Positions 1 through 11,037 of a stretch of 64,000 nucleotides of DNA are shown here, in pieces. Origin of the DNA: Owenia fusiformis (lineage: Eukaryota > Annelida > Polychaeta > Sabellida > Oweniidae); NCBI GenBank assembly GCA_903813345.2, contig CAIIXF020000010.1, positions 3,711,169-3,775,168 on the forward strand, written 5' to 3'. The notes under the pieces were generated by a model that saw nothing but the letters and a program-made list of their open reading frames with translations, had not been told where the DNA came from and searched no databases. Position 1 is the stretch's first letter, and each line of letters opens with the position of its first letter. The position numbers and the translations under genes are program-made.

Positions 1-73
1 CAGACAAAAAGCCAACTACAGCTCACGCTGGAATGGTTGTCTGCCGAATTCCAAATGTCTTGCATATAAGCAG
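1..73 (+). CDS. CAP-domain protein, internal exon (5' end outside window)
   Basis: First visible exon of a secreted CAP (SCP/CRISP/antigen-5-like) gene. Reading from base 2 gives 24 codons ending in NSKCLAYKQ just before a GTGGGT donor at 74 (phase 0). In the CAP family this is the segment before the core CAP1 motif (usually a form of C-x-HYTQ-VVW), and the next exon supplies the following residues, MVFANVNSAGC. The spacing of Cys, Tyr and Gln fits; the family His is replaced here (LAYKQ). The N-terminal half of the CAP domain and the signal peptide must lie upstream of the window. The function of CAP proteins in invertebrates is varied (secreted, immune, reproductive, venom-like), and I infer only an extracellular, disulfide-rich protein. 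Recognition rests on motif spacing and on agreement of phase with the following exons. Confidence 0.68.
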
Positions 74-638
74 GTGGGTATATTTTGGACCGAGGGAAAC
101 AGTATCTGTAACAGACTTATTTTATAACTATTGGGGTTCGAGGTGGCATACTCTAATTTTTCCGGTTCCAAAGTAAAAAGAATAGTGAACAATTTTATAT
201 TTAAAATAAAAAAATAAAAAAAAATTCAAAAATATCCATCCCACTCAAAAGATACTGGGGGGTATATGCCAATTAACGCACCTCTTCCTTTCAAATGTAT
301 AGTTTTCACATAAAGATTCAGTTTGATACTTATTTAATAATTGTTAATCCATAGGATACTTCATGACGCTAGAATAACTTTTAAGCATGCCTTTTTTGTT
401 CTCCAAAAACCTTTTATATTGAAATAAACATTCGATCCAAATGAATGGTATATTTGAACATTAGGACAAATTACGTAATTTGTTTTTCATATTAAGTGTT
501 GATACCCTCTTTTGTTCAGTTATTAGTAAATAATCTGCACTAACATCATTCAGGGTTGTCATTTAAATGACTTTTCTGGAGTCATTGTGATAAAATACGA
601 TAGTAGTATTACGTAATATATCAAACTGCATGTTTTAG

Positions 639-736
639 ATGGTATTTGCGAACGTAAATAGCGCTGGTTGTGCCCTGCAGTCTTGCAAGATAGCTTCGAC
701 GGAAATTAATTTCTTCGCTTGTGCGTATAGCCCTGG
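639..736 (+). CDS. CAP-domain protein, exon with core CAP motifs
   Basis: The acceptor TGTTTTAG precedes ATG at 639, which is an internal Met codon and not a start. The exon ends at 736 with a GTAAGA donor at 737, leaving two bases (phase 2). It reads MVFANVNSAGCALQSC and then FFACAYSPG. Both blocks match the end of CAP domains, where VVW...VGC...C is followed by a hydrophobic stretch and C-x-Y-x-P-x-G. The usual Trp after VV is Phe in this protein. No stops occur in frame, although this AT-rich region has frequent stops in the other frames. It joins the previous exon in phase 0. This is the most diagnostic exon for the CAP call. Confidence 0.8.
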
Positions 737-1402
737 GTAAGAGAAATTTAATCATCTTTCTTTTTTTTAATTTGTCACCAAACTCACGACACGTTCATTT
801 CAAGAAAAAATGTAGTTCCCTTTCTTTATATGGTCCTAATACCTATGAATAAGGTTATAGATATGGGTGTTTACATATTGCAAAGATCTATATACACGCT
901 GATGATTGATAACACTCACATTCACATCTAATATTTTGATTTAAACAATGTGCTCTTTGGCTCTAAAAGATGGAGCAAATACCAAAATATGATTATAATT
1001 ATTGCAAAATACTTCTTGTATAATCAAACATTGCTACGAGAACTACCAGTGTACAAAAAATGTATTTAAAATATTGTAAAGAAAATGGTAATAAGATATG
1101 GAATGAATGAAGAAGGATGTGTGTGAAATGGAGTGAATGTGTAAAATATACTATGTAAGAATATATTACAGAAGTCAATATGTTTTTTAATAATAAAAAA
1201 AGATCAAAAAATAATTCGACACTGAGGCAAACCATGAGGCAAATGTAAATATTTTAATTATAAAAACAAAAAACACAAATCTGCTAATGGGATGCATTTT
1301 GTTACAGGTACATTAGAACTTCAGATTATAACGGCGATGACAATAGATCATAACCAATTTAATTTATTTTTGTGCGTTTCAGTTTACATGATAAGTTTCA
1401 TT
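737..1402. other. Intron 2, left part: no gene seen
   Basis: AT-rich intronic sequence between CAP exons. The stretch around 1297-1402 resembles sequence at 4279-4395, so both look like pieces of the same dispersed repeat. No coding signal was seen. Confidence 0.5.
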
Positions 1403-2776
1403 AGAAATTCCACCCCATGCAGACAGATCGCCTAAAATTACATTCGAATGATGGAGACTCGACATTCACCAGGAAAGTAGAAATATTTTGTCACCCATGA
1501 TGCAAATTAATTTTTTACTGATTAATAAATGATGAATGACAGTCATATTAAGTTCTATAAGTATGAGAATAGCATGTCGTCTTGATATTTCATGGTAACT
1601 CGTTCGAAAAATTATGGCGGTGATTAAAATAACGATGTAAAGATAAAACCGCAACAAAATATATAATAGATTTCTTTGAAAGACTAAGAAATAAACATCA
1701 CATGTTTTAGCCAGTTTGGCAAATTTCAGTTGGATTTGAACTTTGTTATATGCAACAAGTGTTGTGTTGTTTGAAATATTTTGCTGACTGGTAACAGTTA
1801 AATGGTTAGTATTGTGCTGTCAGAGTATTGTATGGGAGGGGTTTGCAGGTCAATTTGTGAAAGCATTGTGTAGAAGGGGTTGGTGAGAGAAGGGTCCACC
1901 CTACTCCACATGGACAATGCACATGCCCAAAGATCTCAAAATGTTCAGAATACAATATCCCTGGACCTCAAAATGTATCCCTTGACCAATGCACCATATT
2001 GTCCAAATCTGCCCACGTGTGACTTATTTATTTCAAGTATACTACTTATTGCTATAGAGAAAGGACGCGGGTTTATTGACATTGATGAAATAAAACACCC
2101 AGTGCAACTGGATCTTGCTACCATGTCAGAGAATGGATTTAGCCTTGTCTCACAATATTGAGTTTAGAGGATGAGGAATTGTGTACATGTAGCACTTGAT
2201 GGAAACTATTTAGAGGGCCCTGTGGGATGAATGTGGCATGAATACTACATAGTGATAAAATATTCAAAATCAACCATGGCATAACAACATGGGGTGATTC
2301 ATGACCACAATGGTTTGTTTTGTTCAGCCTGCATTCAACTGCGCTGCATGTTAAACAAGCTAAAATAGCCTCAGAATGTTTGACGTCTCATGTCGGTCCC
2401 GGGGTACCTATACCTCCTTCACGGATATAAAGATATATCAAAATATATTACATGTTTTGTTTTCAAATCTCCAGAGTTGATAGATAACTGAATGATGTAT
2501 CACTGGTAAGAAAATCGAAGGATTGGTCAATAAAAAGCATCTGTGTAAAAAAACATCGCTTTTCGAACGAGGTACCTTGAAATATCAAGACGTCATGCTA
2601 TTCTCATACTTATACTTAGTAGAACTCAATGTGACTGTTATTGACCATTTATTAAGCAGTAAAAAATCAATTTGCCTCATGGGTTACAGAATGTTTCTAT
2701 TTTCCAGGTGAATGTCGAGTCTTGCATCATACGAATGTAATTTAAGGCGATCTGTCTACATGGGGTGAACTTCTAA
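1403..2776. mobile_element. Long-TIR DNA transposon with mariner-type transposase relic
   Basis: Two inverted arms of about 210 bp (1403-1610 and 2559-2776) face each other; both start AGAA..TTC.ACCCCATG and run through the same sequence in opposite orientation with scattered mismatches. Between them lies a decayed transposase reading frame on the + strand. The element sits in an intron of the CAP gene, and its right end is only 44 bp from the next exon. It is non-functional by appearance. A foldback element that captured a mariner fragment is the alternative to a long-TIR mariner relative. Confidence 0.7.
1880..2161 (+). pseudogene. Mariner/IS630-type transposase catalytic fragment
   Basis: About 93 codons resemble the C-terminal catalytic half of mariner-family DDE transposases. 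LLHMDNAHAQRS corresponds to the second catalytic Asp block (usually HDNARPH), and about 34 residues later PYCPNLPTCDLF corresponds to the PYSPDLAPCDFF block with the third catalytic Asp. The spacing is right for DD34D. The N-terminal DNA-binding domains and first catalytic Asp are missing, and the frame ends soon after the second block, so it is a relic. It lies inside the inverted-repeat element at 1403-2776. Confidence 0.75.
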
Positions 2777-2820
2777 AACTAAAATTCAAGCGTTCACATA
2801 TATGACTTTTTGATTTTTAG

Positions 2821-2912
2821 AGTGATAGATGTACAAGAAAGACTTGCTGAAAAGGGTAAACCGTGTACAAAATGTCCACCAAAAGCAGGTTTCTGTCAAC
2901 ATGACTTGTGTG
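2821..2912 (+). CDS. CAP-domain protein, Cys-rich exon after the CAP domain
   Basis: A strong acceptor (TTTTTGATTTTTAG) precedes 2821, and the GTTAGT donor starts at 2913. The first base completes the Gly codon left by the previous exon; 30 codons follow and one base remains (phase 1). The exon reads GKPCTKCPPKAGFCQHDLC at its end, the typical G-x-PC-x-x-CP...C...LC linker that follows CAP domains in many invertebrate CAP proteins. The agreement of phases on both sides makes a chance open frame unlikely. Confidence 0.78.
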
Positions 2913-5900
2913 GTTAGTATACAGTTTAATAAGATTGACATATCTATTTGTAATAAAGCGGTGATATTGATTCTTTATCCTCCATCCACACATATAAGTC
3001 TTCTTTCTATGAATATCTTGGTATATCACAACAATGACGTGGGTTATAGTTAAGACTTGATATAATTAATAAAATCGGGTTACACTTTTGCAGGTTATTA
3101 ATCGGACTGAATTTTACAACATACATTATATGTTGCAGAACAACTAAATGAAAAGCTTTATATCCCAAAAAGATATTTATTCAAGAATACTTAAAGATGG
3201 AAAGGAAAAATGTGAGACTCATTTGCAAAATCGTTAGAGGTGTAATTAAAACTGAACTGGTATATCGGGTGTTCCAAAGAGGCGAGCCACATTTTGACAC
3301 ATATTTTCTCAGCAATAGATGAAAAATTTGGCATCACTGTTATATCCTCCATTGACATCATTATTCTGACCTTTAATGCATGTTGGATGGAGTGCATTTT
3401 TGTTCAGAAGTCTATTTACAGTTACGTGACTCCACACTTTTGTTCTTAATTCCTTAACGATTCATCTTCCACCCCATATTTTCGCCTTGAAACTTTTTTT
3501 CATTAGTAACCTTATTGCTTTCACTGGAAGCCATCGTTAATCCTTCCAAACTGAAATTTTGGACAGACCGGAATTTTAATACAGAGAGAACATTGAAACA
3601 AATAAAAATAAACCTGACACTAAGATAACCTACTTTGAGACTAAAACTGATTGACAGATGCTATCACCTGAAAGCTGGCACAAAGGCTATGATTGTCTCA
3701 TTGCGCAGATCTGATATTTAATTTTTTGATAAGCATTTAATTTTTGAATTTGTCAATACTCGTACAATATGTAACTGATCGCTGCCATATTTGTACCACT
3801 TGGGCTTTTATAGGAATTCTCAAAGCATTCTACAAATCTATTGTCGAGACTTTTTTTTCGGGACACCCAATATATATATATCTTATCTGTTTACGAAAAA
3901 GTCCAAAAATTTGAACTTTTGTTTTATGACGGGGTATTGTTATTGTTTCCAATCTTTTTTGGGGGGTGTTGGTCGGTCGGTGTTCGTCGTCTGTAACTAA
4001 TTCTTCCAATGAGTATTGTTTAGACTGATTTCAAATGTGTACAATATCTAAACATGTTATGCATGAGTTCTAACACATTTTGCCAAATTTGTATTGTCAA
4101 CATATTTAGACATGTGACAACATTTAACATATTTCTATATATGGTGCCAAGGAAAAATATTTTTTTATTATTTGGGGGGGTGCGAAGCGTTTGGTTATGT
4201 AACTATTGTTACATATAGTAACCATATCCAATGATTTACTTGGTGTTGATATTTTTTGTAATGTAATGTCATTTCGCATTTTGTTACAGTACAACTAAAG
4301 ATATAACGTCATAAAATCATATCCAATTCAATTTATTTTTGTGTATTTCGGTCTAACTTTCAAGTCACTTTCAATCAAGTTTCATTAGAAATTCTAAAAT
4401 TAAAATGCTATAACGTTTTACAAGAAAAACGATATGTTGCTCATAGAAAGATATATTTTTGTTATCGTTGGGGCGGCGGGGTGCCTGATGTCTTGTTCTG
4501 TAACTATTGTTACACATTGGTGGTAATATTTTTATTTGTAATGTTATAATGCCTTGTAACTTTAATGTTTTGTTATTTTAATTGCAGTTTACATTCATGA
4601 CAAAAATATAAAAAAGGAATTATATATTCATACTAGTATTCCAATATTTAGACGTAAAATCGACAATGTTTTAAAATGTCAAAATATTTGGAAATATTTT
4701 CTATTTGTCTTTAATCTAAGGACACAACCAGCCATAAGGTTGAACAAAGCCTACTTCACTGAAATGTTGATATAAAGCACGAGGAAACAATACATGACAA
4801 CCCCGCCACTTACCACTCACTAAATATAATTAAAAGTTATCATAATTCAAACATGTTCACCTTTTATAAACTAGTTAAAATTGTCTGAACAGGTTTAAAA
4901 ATGTTTGTTTTCCTAAGCATTACTATGCAGCTACATTGATATCAAGCTAACATATCCGTTATATTATTTATTGTTTATTGTATATTATAGTTAACAAAAA
5001 TGTAAAAATTATATTTACCATATGAATACTGGAATGTCTCCTGTCTCCTCTGTATTGTATGTTAGAACGTGAAATGTCACCGCTTGAATTGCGTTGCATT
5101 ATATATATGTATACCTGGGCATTATTTATAATATAACGCAAAACATCCGCCCACATACTGCATGGTCAATAGTTCAAATTACCTTGTCTGTTATATTAAT
5201 AACACAAACATTGGCATTCATCACCAATGTGAAAAACTCTTGTGTAATGTGTCATAAACCGCCAGAAGCAATGCACATCTAAAAAAACAACAATTCAGAA
5301 TCGGACAGAACGTAGGTAAAACCTGGCTATCTGGCAGATAGTAAATGAAATTTTTTTTTTTACAATGCAGAACACCTTAAATCATTTATAAGGCTACCAT
5401 ACAGTCCAAAAGTGAAATTTGCGAGACTAAAATGGCGGCCATTTTGAAAATAGGCGAGCTTTTGACCGGGGGTCATAGGGGGTTTTCTGTATTGATGTTG
5501 AACAGAAATAACTTAAAACTTGAATTCTATCGACAGAGGTTTTAAAACATATTTTACGAACAAAAATAAACTAAGAAACCCATAAAATCATGTTTAAACC
5601 AGTTCTTGTCAGTTGATTCACTGACGTTATATTCTTTACAGATCTCCAGCTCGTCACTAGTTGTTTAGCAAACAATCAACTAAGCTAGTTTGAAAACAGA
5701 GGGGGAGAAACACCAGGGTTCAAAGATGACATACGCTTATAATGTAAATCTGTATTGAGATGACATCGTCGCTGCTTGGTCAAAAGTCGACAAACAAATG
5801 ACGTCATCAATGGCGGTTTCAAATTTTTCGAAATACGCTTCGAATAATATTATGTTCATTTCTGGCGTGTTAACCAATATCATAGCTTCTCATTTCACAC

Positions 5901-6264
5901 CAAGATAAAGAAAGGTGTACGGAATATGCCTATATCAATTAAAAATTTGATTAATAGCCGATGAAAATTCGAACGAACGAAGGTGGCAAGCAAGAGAGGT
6001 AATTATGTCTGTCATCTTTAAACTCTGGGGCTTTCTGTCCTCTTGTTTGAAAAGATCATTTACATATATTGTAAAGAGAGAAGGACCTAAAATAGAGCAT
6101 TGAGAGCCTCCATAAGTTTATATTTTCATTTAAAAACATCGTGAATAAAAGTGTACGTGTACGGTTCATTTAATAACTCTTCCACAAAACACAAGCATCA
6201 ACAGTAATAGTGTACAGTGTCGAGTCAGCAATAATGTATACAATGTCAAGATTATTTTTTTTAG
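2913..6264. other. Intron 3 (3.35 kb), repeat-bearing
   Basis: No coding exon was recognised here. Three loosely repeated blocks at about 3950-4020, 4165-4215 and 4465-4515 share a G-run followed by the motif GTAACTATTGTTACA or a variant. A palindromic AAAATGGCGGCCATTTT at about 5438, in a block starting near 5390, also appears in variant form in the AGGTCA-rich element at 7848-9277. The rest is AT-rich sequence without visible features. Confidence 0.5.
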
Positions 6265-6297
6265 TTCCATGTTCTGCAGAGAAACCTTCAAAGTGTG
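6265..6297 (+). CDS. CAP/EGF/ShKT protein, 33-nt microexon
   Basis: A run of T ending in TTTTTTTTAG precedes 6265, and a consensus donor GTAAGTTC follows 6297. The exon is symmetric phase 1-1 (two bases, ten codons, one base) and encodes PCSAEKPSKC plus split Val and Asp codons. It carries the first two cysteines of an EGF-like unit that continues in the exon at 7455. Phase is consistent with both neighbours. A later acceptor at 6279 would break the frame, which supports the 6265 start. Confidence 0.68.
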
Positions 6298-7454
6298 GTA
6301 AGTTCAATGCTTCATTTTACTACATATGTCAGTCATAGTTCGTTCATAAAACTAGCAAGATGGTTTACAGATAGAACAATAAAGCTATATAATACAATTG
6401 CATATATTTTGACGTGGTCAATGTTAACAAGAACACATATATTTTTAGCAATGTAATCTAGTCTTGCGATGATCTGAACATATTAAAAGTTGGGTCGAAA
6501 TTTGTAGATTCTAAATGTCCAACAACTTTTTTGATTTTTCCAATATTCCATATACTAGTATTAGGCAATCCCTTCGACAATCCCTTTCGTTTACTGCAAA
6601 TCAATATAATGTATGATAATGTAAAACAAAGGTGGAATGCCGATAACTCAGTGTTTATTAATTAGAAGAACTCTAAATAAATCGTTGGTGCCTAAAATCT
6701 GCCCTGAGGAATGGCTTTGACCTAAACTTACTATTGTCAAAATACCGGAGCCTGAAAAAAACTCACCTTGATATCGACGAAAGAAGTTTCATTTTTGATC
6801 GACTGCGAGAGCAAAATTCAAGATGAGCTTAACGGCTTTTGTTCATTGTAAATCTGACCTCCTTTTAACTACCCCATCTGGTGAATAAGTCCTTGTTTTG
6901 TGTCACATGACCTACCTTTAGACACTTCGCCACCTTACGTAAGTTTATCGAATTAAAATGACATTTCTCGATCCATGAAGGTTTGTACAAAAATTATAAA
7001 TTCCACTTGACATATTCCTTGTCACTATATCGTCTTCATGATGAGACACATCGGAACTTGGGATTCATAGCCATTCAACCAAGCAACAAAAAGAATGTAA
7101 ATTAGTTGTTCAATATGTTCAATTGTGTTAATATCATCGGCATTCAACCTTTAATAATAAAGTATATGTGATGAGTGAAATTGTTTAGCTGCTCTGCAGG
7201 AAGCCGTATAATGGAAAACTTTATATCTGTTCATAATTGACTACAGTATGGGTTGGTCAAACCGAGTATCCAATTAATTTAAGATCGCTGGTGACAGGCT
7301 TCACGCCTACAATCATAGAAACAGACTTACACAACTTCACCTTAACAGTTTTAAATTGTAAACTTCATGTTGTAAAATGCAAGAATAATTGAATACATTG
7401 TATAAATGGCACCAACTGAACACGATTGTTAAGGGGTCAAATATCAATTTGTAG

Positions 7455-7556
7455 ATTGCAGAAAGCGCACGTGTTCTTCATCTTTTGGGACAGGATATTT
7501 TGACAAAGAAACGTGCTCGTGCGTCTGTAAATATGGGGCAGGTCCAAACTGTGATG
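7455..7556 (+). CDS. CAP/EGF/ShKT protein, EGF-like exon
   Basis: A 102-nt exon with acceptor AATTTGTAG before 7455 and donor GTGAGC at 7557; it is symmetric phase 1-1, the classic arrangement of shuffled EGF-like exons. It encodes CRKRTC, then GYFDKETCSCVC and YGAGPNCD. The spacing C-x-C-x-C-x(7)-C with Gly between the last cysteines is EGF-like. An AG at 7461 would be an alternative acceptor, but it would lose the first Cys and break the phase with the microexon. It is probably extracellular and disulfide-bonded. Confidence 0.8.
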
Positions 7557-7847
7557 GTGAGCTTCTTTATTTCTTTACTTGAACACCTTTCATTAGGGTC
7601 TGGACAAACTATCTATTCTTCATGATATCCAGTTATGCAATTTATAAAATATGAAATATTGTGGTATAGTTAAAAATAAATTATATTTGAGATTTTGCTG
7701 TAGGGCTTATACAATGTAAACTGCTTTCTAAGGTTTTACTATACCACAATATATCATATTTGAACATGTCTGGCATTCACGATTTCTACAAACTGTGAAC
7801 AAAATTGATATTTCAACAATCTATACAACATGTTCTTTCGTTTTTTA

Positions 7848-9277
7848 TCGCACTTTGAAAAAGTGCTATATTGTCGTCGTCTTGTGCTGTTGGGCGGGCG
7901 TGCGGGCGGGCGGGACATAAACCAAATCTTGTCATCAAATTTCCAGGATAACTGCTTACCTGTTCAACTTGAAATTTTTACAGATGCAAGAGCAGACTAG
8001 TACCAAGATCTGATTAGGTTAAGGGCATGCTGGGTAAACTACGTGGCGGCCATTTTGAATTTTTCAACAAATCTTGTCATCAAAATTCCAGGAAAACCAC
8101 TTATCCGTTCAACTTGAAATTTTTACAGATGCAAGAGCAGACTATTGCCAAGATCTGCTTAGGTGTTGGGTATGCTGGCTGAATTACATGGTGGCCATTC
8201 TGAATTTTTCAATTTGGCGGCCATTTTGAATTTTTTAACTTGCTCCAAATTGACCAAATTTTTTTTTAAAAAACATCTACAAGTTCTCAGAAGTTCAAAT
8301 CTGACCTTAGATTTCAGATTTGACCTTTCATTCACCTTCAGTGACCTTGAAAAGGTCAAAAAAGTTGATTTTCTAAATTGATATTTTGGATTTAAATTTA
8401 GGTCAGCTTAATTACAAAACACCTACTGAGGTCTGAAAAAGTGAAATTTTCAAGGTCGAAGGTCAAGGTCATTAAACTAGGTCACAAATGATGTTATCCA
8501 AGTTTCTCAAAGTTTGAGACTACAAATCAATTCTTGTCATCAAAATTCTTAGAAAACCGCTAACCTGTTCAACTTGAAATGTTTAAAGATGTAAAAGAAA
8601 ACTAGTGCCAAGATCTGATTAGGTTTAGGGCATGCTGGGTAAACTACGTGGCGGCCATTTTGAATTTTTCAACAAATATTGTCATCAAAATTCCAGGAAA
8701 ACCACTTATCCGTTCAACTTGAAATTTTTACAGATGCAAGAACAGACTATTGCCAAGATCTGATTAGGTTTTGGGTATGCTGGCTGAATTACATGGTGGC
8801 CATTTTGAATTTTTCAATTTGGCGGCCATTTTGAATTTTTCAACTTGCTCCAAATTGACCAATTTTTTTTTAAAAACATCTACAAGTTCTCAGAAGTTCA
8901 AATCTGACCTTAGATTTCAGATTTGACCTTTCGTTGACCTTCAGTGACCTTGAAAAGGTCAAAATTTGATTTTCTAAATTGATATTTCGGATTTAAATTT
9001 AGGTCAGCTTAATTACAAAACACCTACTGAGGTCTGAAAAAGTGAAATTTTCAAGGTCGAAGGTCATCAAATTAGGTCACAAACAATGTTATCTAAATTT
9101 TCCCAAAGTTCAAGACTACAAATAAATTCTTGTCATCAAAATTGCAGGAAACCCGCTAACCTTGTCAACTTGAAATGTTTACAGATGCAAGAGCAGACTA
9201 GTGCCAAGGTCTGATTAGGTTTTGGCCATGCTGGGTAAATTGCATGGTTGCCAGTTTGCTCTTCAAAGTGCGATATT
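7848..9277. repeat. AGGTCA-rich tandem repeat element in intron, with short TIRs
   Basis: A block of about 600 bp occurs twice with a third partial copy. The GAATTTTTCAACAAAT..TTG line recurs at about 8058 and 8662, a 604-bp period, and shorter internal repeats of about 145 bp lie within it. Ends carry inverted ATCGCACTTTGAA (about 7848) and TTCAAAGTGCGAT (about 9264). Each unit contains several TGACCT/AGGTCA motifs, for example around 8305-8365 and 8450-8470. It lies in the intron between the EGF-like and ShKT-like exons. The element type is unknown; it is probably a non-autonomous transposon carrying a satellite-like core. Confidence 0.7.
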
Positions 9278-9446
9278 TATCACTGTGTGTCTTGTTTTTC
9301 TTAACGCACTTGTGGAAGGAAAACATTTTTGAAATATTTGCTATACAAATGTTATTTTCCACTTTGTGTGATAAGAATGAAGCACATTACTCATGATTCA
9401 ATGAATCTTGAACAGTGGTGAAATGGACGAACAATTTATATTTCAG

Positions 9447-9572
9447 AAAGATGTGAAAATAAAGCCGACCATCTTTACGTTGATTCCCTTAACTTGATCT
9501 GTGAAGATGATGTTGTGGATTGCGAACAAGACGTATACAAAAAATATTGTGCCTTGAGATGCAATCAGTGTC
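9447..9572 (+). CDS. CAP/EGF/ShKT protein, ShKT-like exon
   Basis: A 126-nt exon, symmetric phase 1-1, with acceptor ATATTTCAG before 9447 and donor GTAAGC at 9573. The first two bases complete a Glu codon. It encodes RCEN, LICEDD, VDCEQD and YKKYCALRCNQC: six cysteines ending in C-x3-C-x2-C, as in ShKT domains (named for a sea-anemone channel blocker but widespread in secreted proteins). No lysine/tyrosine channel-binding dyad can be argued from sequence alone, so I call the fold, not a toxin activity. CAP plus ShKT is a known pairing in invertebrate secreted proteins. Confidence 0.78.
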
Positions 9573-9950
9573 GTAAGCATAATATTTATTACAAAGTCTA
9601 CGTAACCGTATAATACAGACAATATGCGGAAATGATAAACCAAGGCTTATCAAAACATGAAGACACATCTGTTAAAACTTTTTAAAACCTGCATCAATTT
9701 GTTTTTAACCTCACATTATCAGAAAAATAATTTTTTCTATGAATACTTATTTTTATTGCTCTATTATTGTGCTATCTGTAAATAAACAAATAAAAAAATT
9801 ACTATTTTAAAACGTGTTAATAAAAGTTGAAAATGTCATTTGATGAATTAAATGGTATCATTTAATGCCACCATCATTGGGTGACGTCATACAAAAAAGT
9901 TTCAGAAAAATATTATGGAATGAATAGGTTATTGATGGTCATACTGGAAT

Positions 9951-10086
9951 GTGAATTTTTTCCTCGAAAAATATGATATTGGCCTCAGAAAATATCATAA
10001 TGACACTCGGGCCGTCGCCCTCGGTCAATGGTCAATATGATAGTTTCCTTGGTCAATATTATATTTTCCCTCGAAAAAATTCATGT
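9951..10086. repeat. Imperfect hairpin repeat with GC-rich loop
   Basis: The left arm TGAATTTTTTCCTCGAAAAA and a right arm ending TCGAAAAAATTCATG are inverted copies. The loop holds CTCGGGCCGTCGCCCTCGG, unusually GC-rich for the region. It looks like a short foldback element in the last intron of the CAP gene. Confidence 0.5.
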
Positions 10087-10534
10087 CTAATCTCTCCCAT
10101 TAAATAACCTCCATTCATGATATCATTGCTAGAAACAGGCAAAACTTGTTGCACTTTCAATGATTTTCAATCATTGGAAGATGAACAGGTATTGCCCTCC
10201 AAAGAATGAAGTATTTGCTTAATTTTTGATATTATTGAGGCCCCTGTGATATTTTCAGAAAGTCGTTTATCAGCCGCATATAACAAAACATAAAACGTGA
10301 TCAGACGCGACAATCCAATGTTATGAATCTAATCTGCTCAATGATAGTTGTTGATATGTAATAAAATCAGTGTCTTCTATATTAACATACTGAGTGAAAT
10401 TAAACAATGAGCTCGAGACAGACAAATTGGACATCTAAGACGGATAACGTCGATCAGGCATTAAATATTGATAAAGCACACCTGTGATTTGTTCAGGTTA
10501 TATCTTATCCCTTCCTTTGTTTTTTATTTTAAAG

Positions 10535-10554
10535 GAGCAATGCCAAGAAACTAG
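10535..10554 (+). CDS. CAP/EGF/ShKT protein, candidate terminal exon
   Basis: The pyrimidine-rich tract at 10509-10530 leads to an acceptor TTTTAAAG before 10535. In the phase left by the ShKT-like exon, the sequence reads R-A-M-P-R-N followed by TAG at 10552-10554. A stop a few residues after the last ShKT cysteine is what such proteins usually show. This call is weaker than the others because only six codons support it. A possible variant polyadenylation signal ATTAAA lies at 11399, too far to weigh much. Confidence 0.4.
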
Positions 10555-11037
10555 TGGATATTTAAATTCCTGATGCTGACAATAATCGCCACGATAGCAT
10601 GACGGTTGAGGAAATGATCCTTAGAATGGCTTATAGATGTCACGACAATCGGGACAACTGATAGCTCGAAAAAAACTGTCAACTTAACAAGAACTGTTTA
10701 AGTTCTGTTCAAATGATAACGCATACCACCCTATGGTAACTTTAGTGTTTCACTGAAGTCGAGGGGCTTTCGCTTAAAACTAACGGGGAGAACACAATTA
10801 ATCGGACAATGTAGATACAAAGGACCATATCGTATTTGAACTGATTTTTCTCAATCAGAAAATCAACCACGTATACCATTTTAAAGTACAACATAACCTC
10901 CTACCAGGGATAAAAATTGAAAAAGATTGGTCATGAAAAGTTCTGACCTGCTACTCCCGCCATCAATTCAAATGTCTTGTGCTACAGAGTACTTTCAGGA
11001 ATCATATCCACAGTTCTCAACACAACAGGTGCACGGT

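Noticed and set aside
639-641. ATG at 639 as a translation start
   Set aside because: It follows a good splice acceptor and continues a CAP domain whose first part is upstream, so it is an internal Met.
7441-7461. Alternative acceptor at 7461 for the EGF-like exon
   Set aside because: It would remove the first cysteine and break the phase with the microexon, whereas 7454/7455 keeps both.
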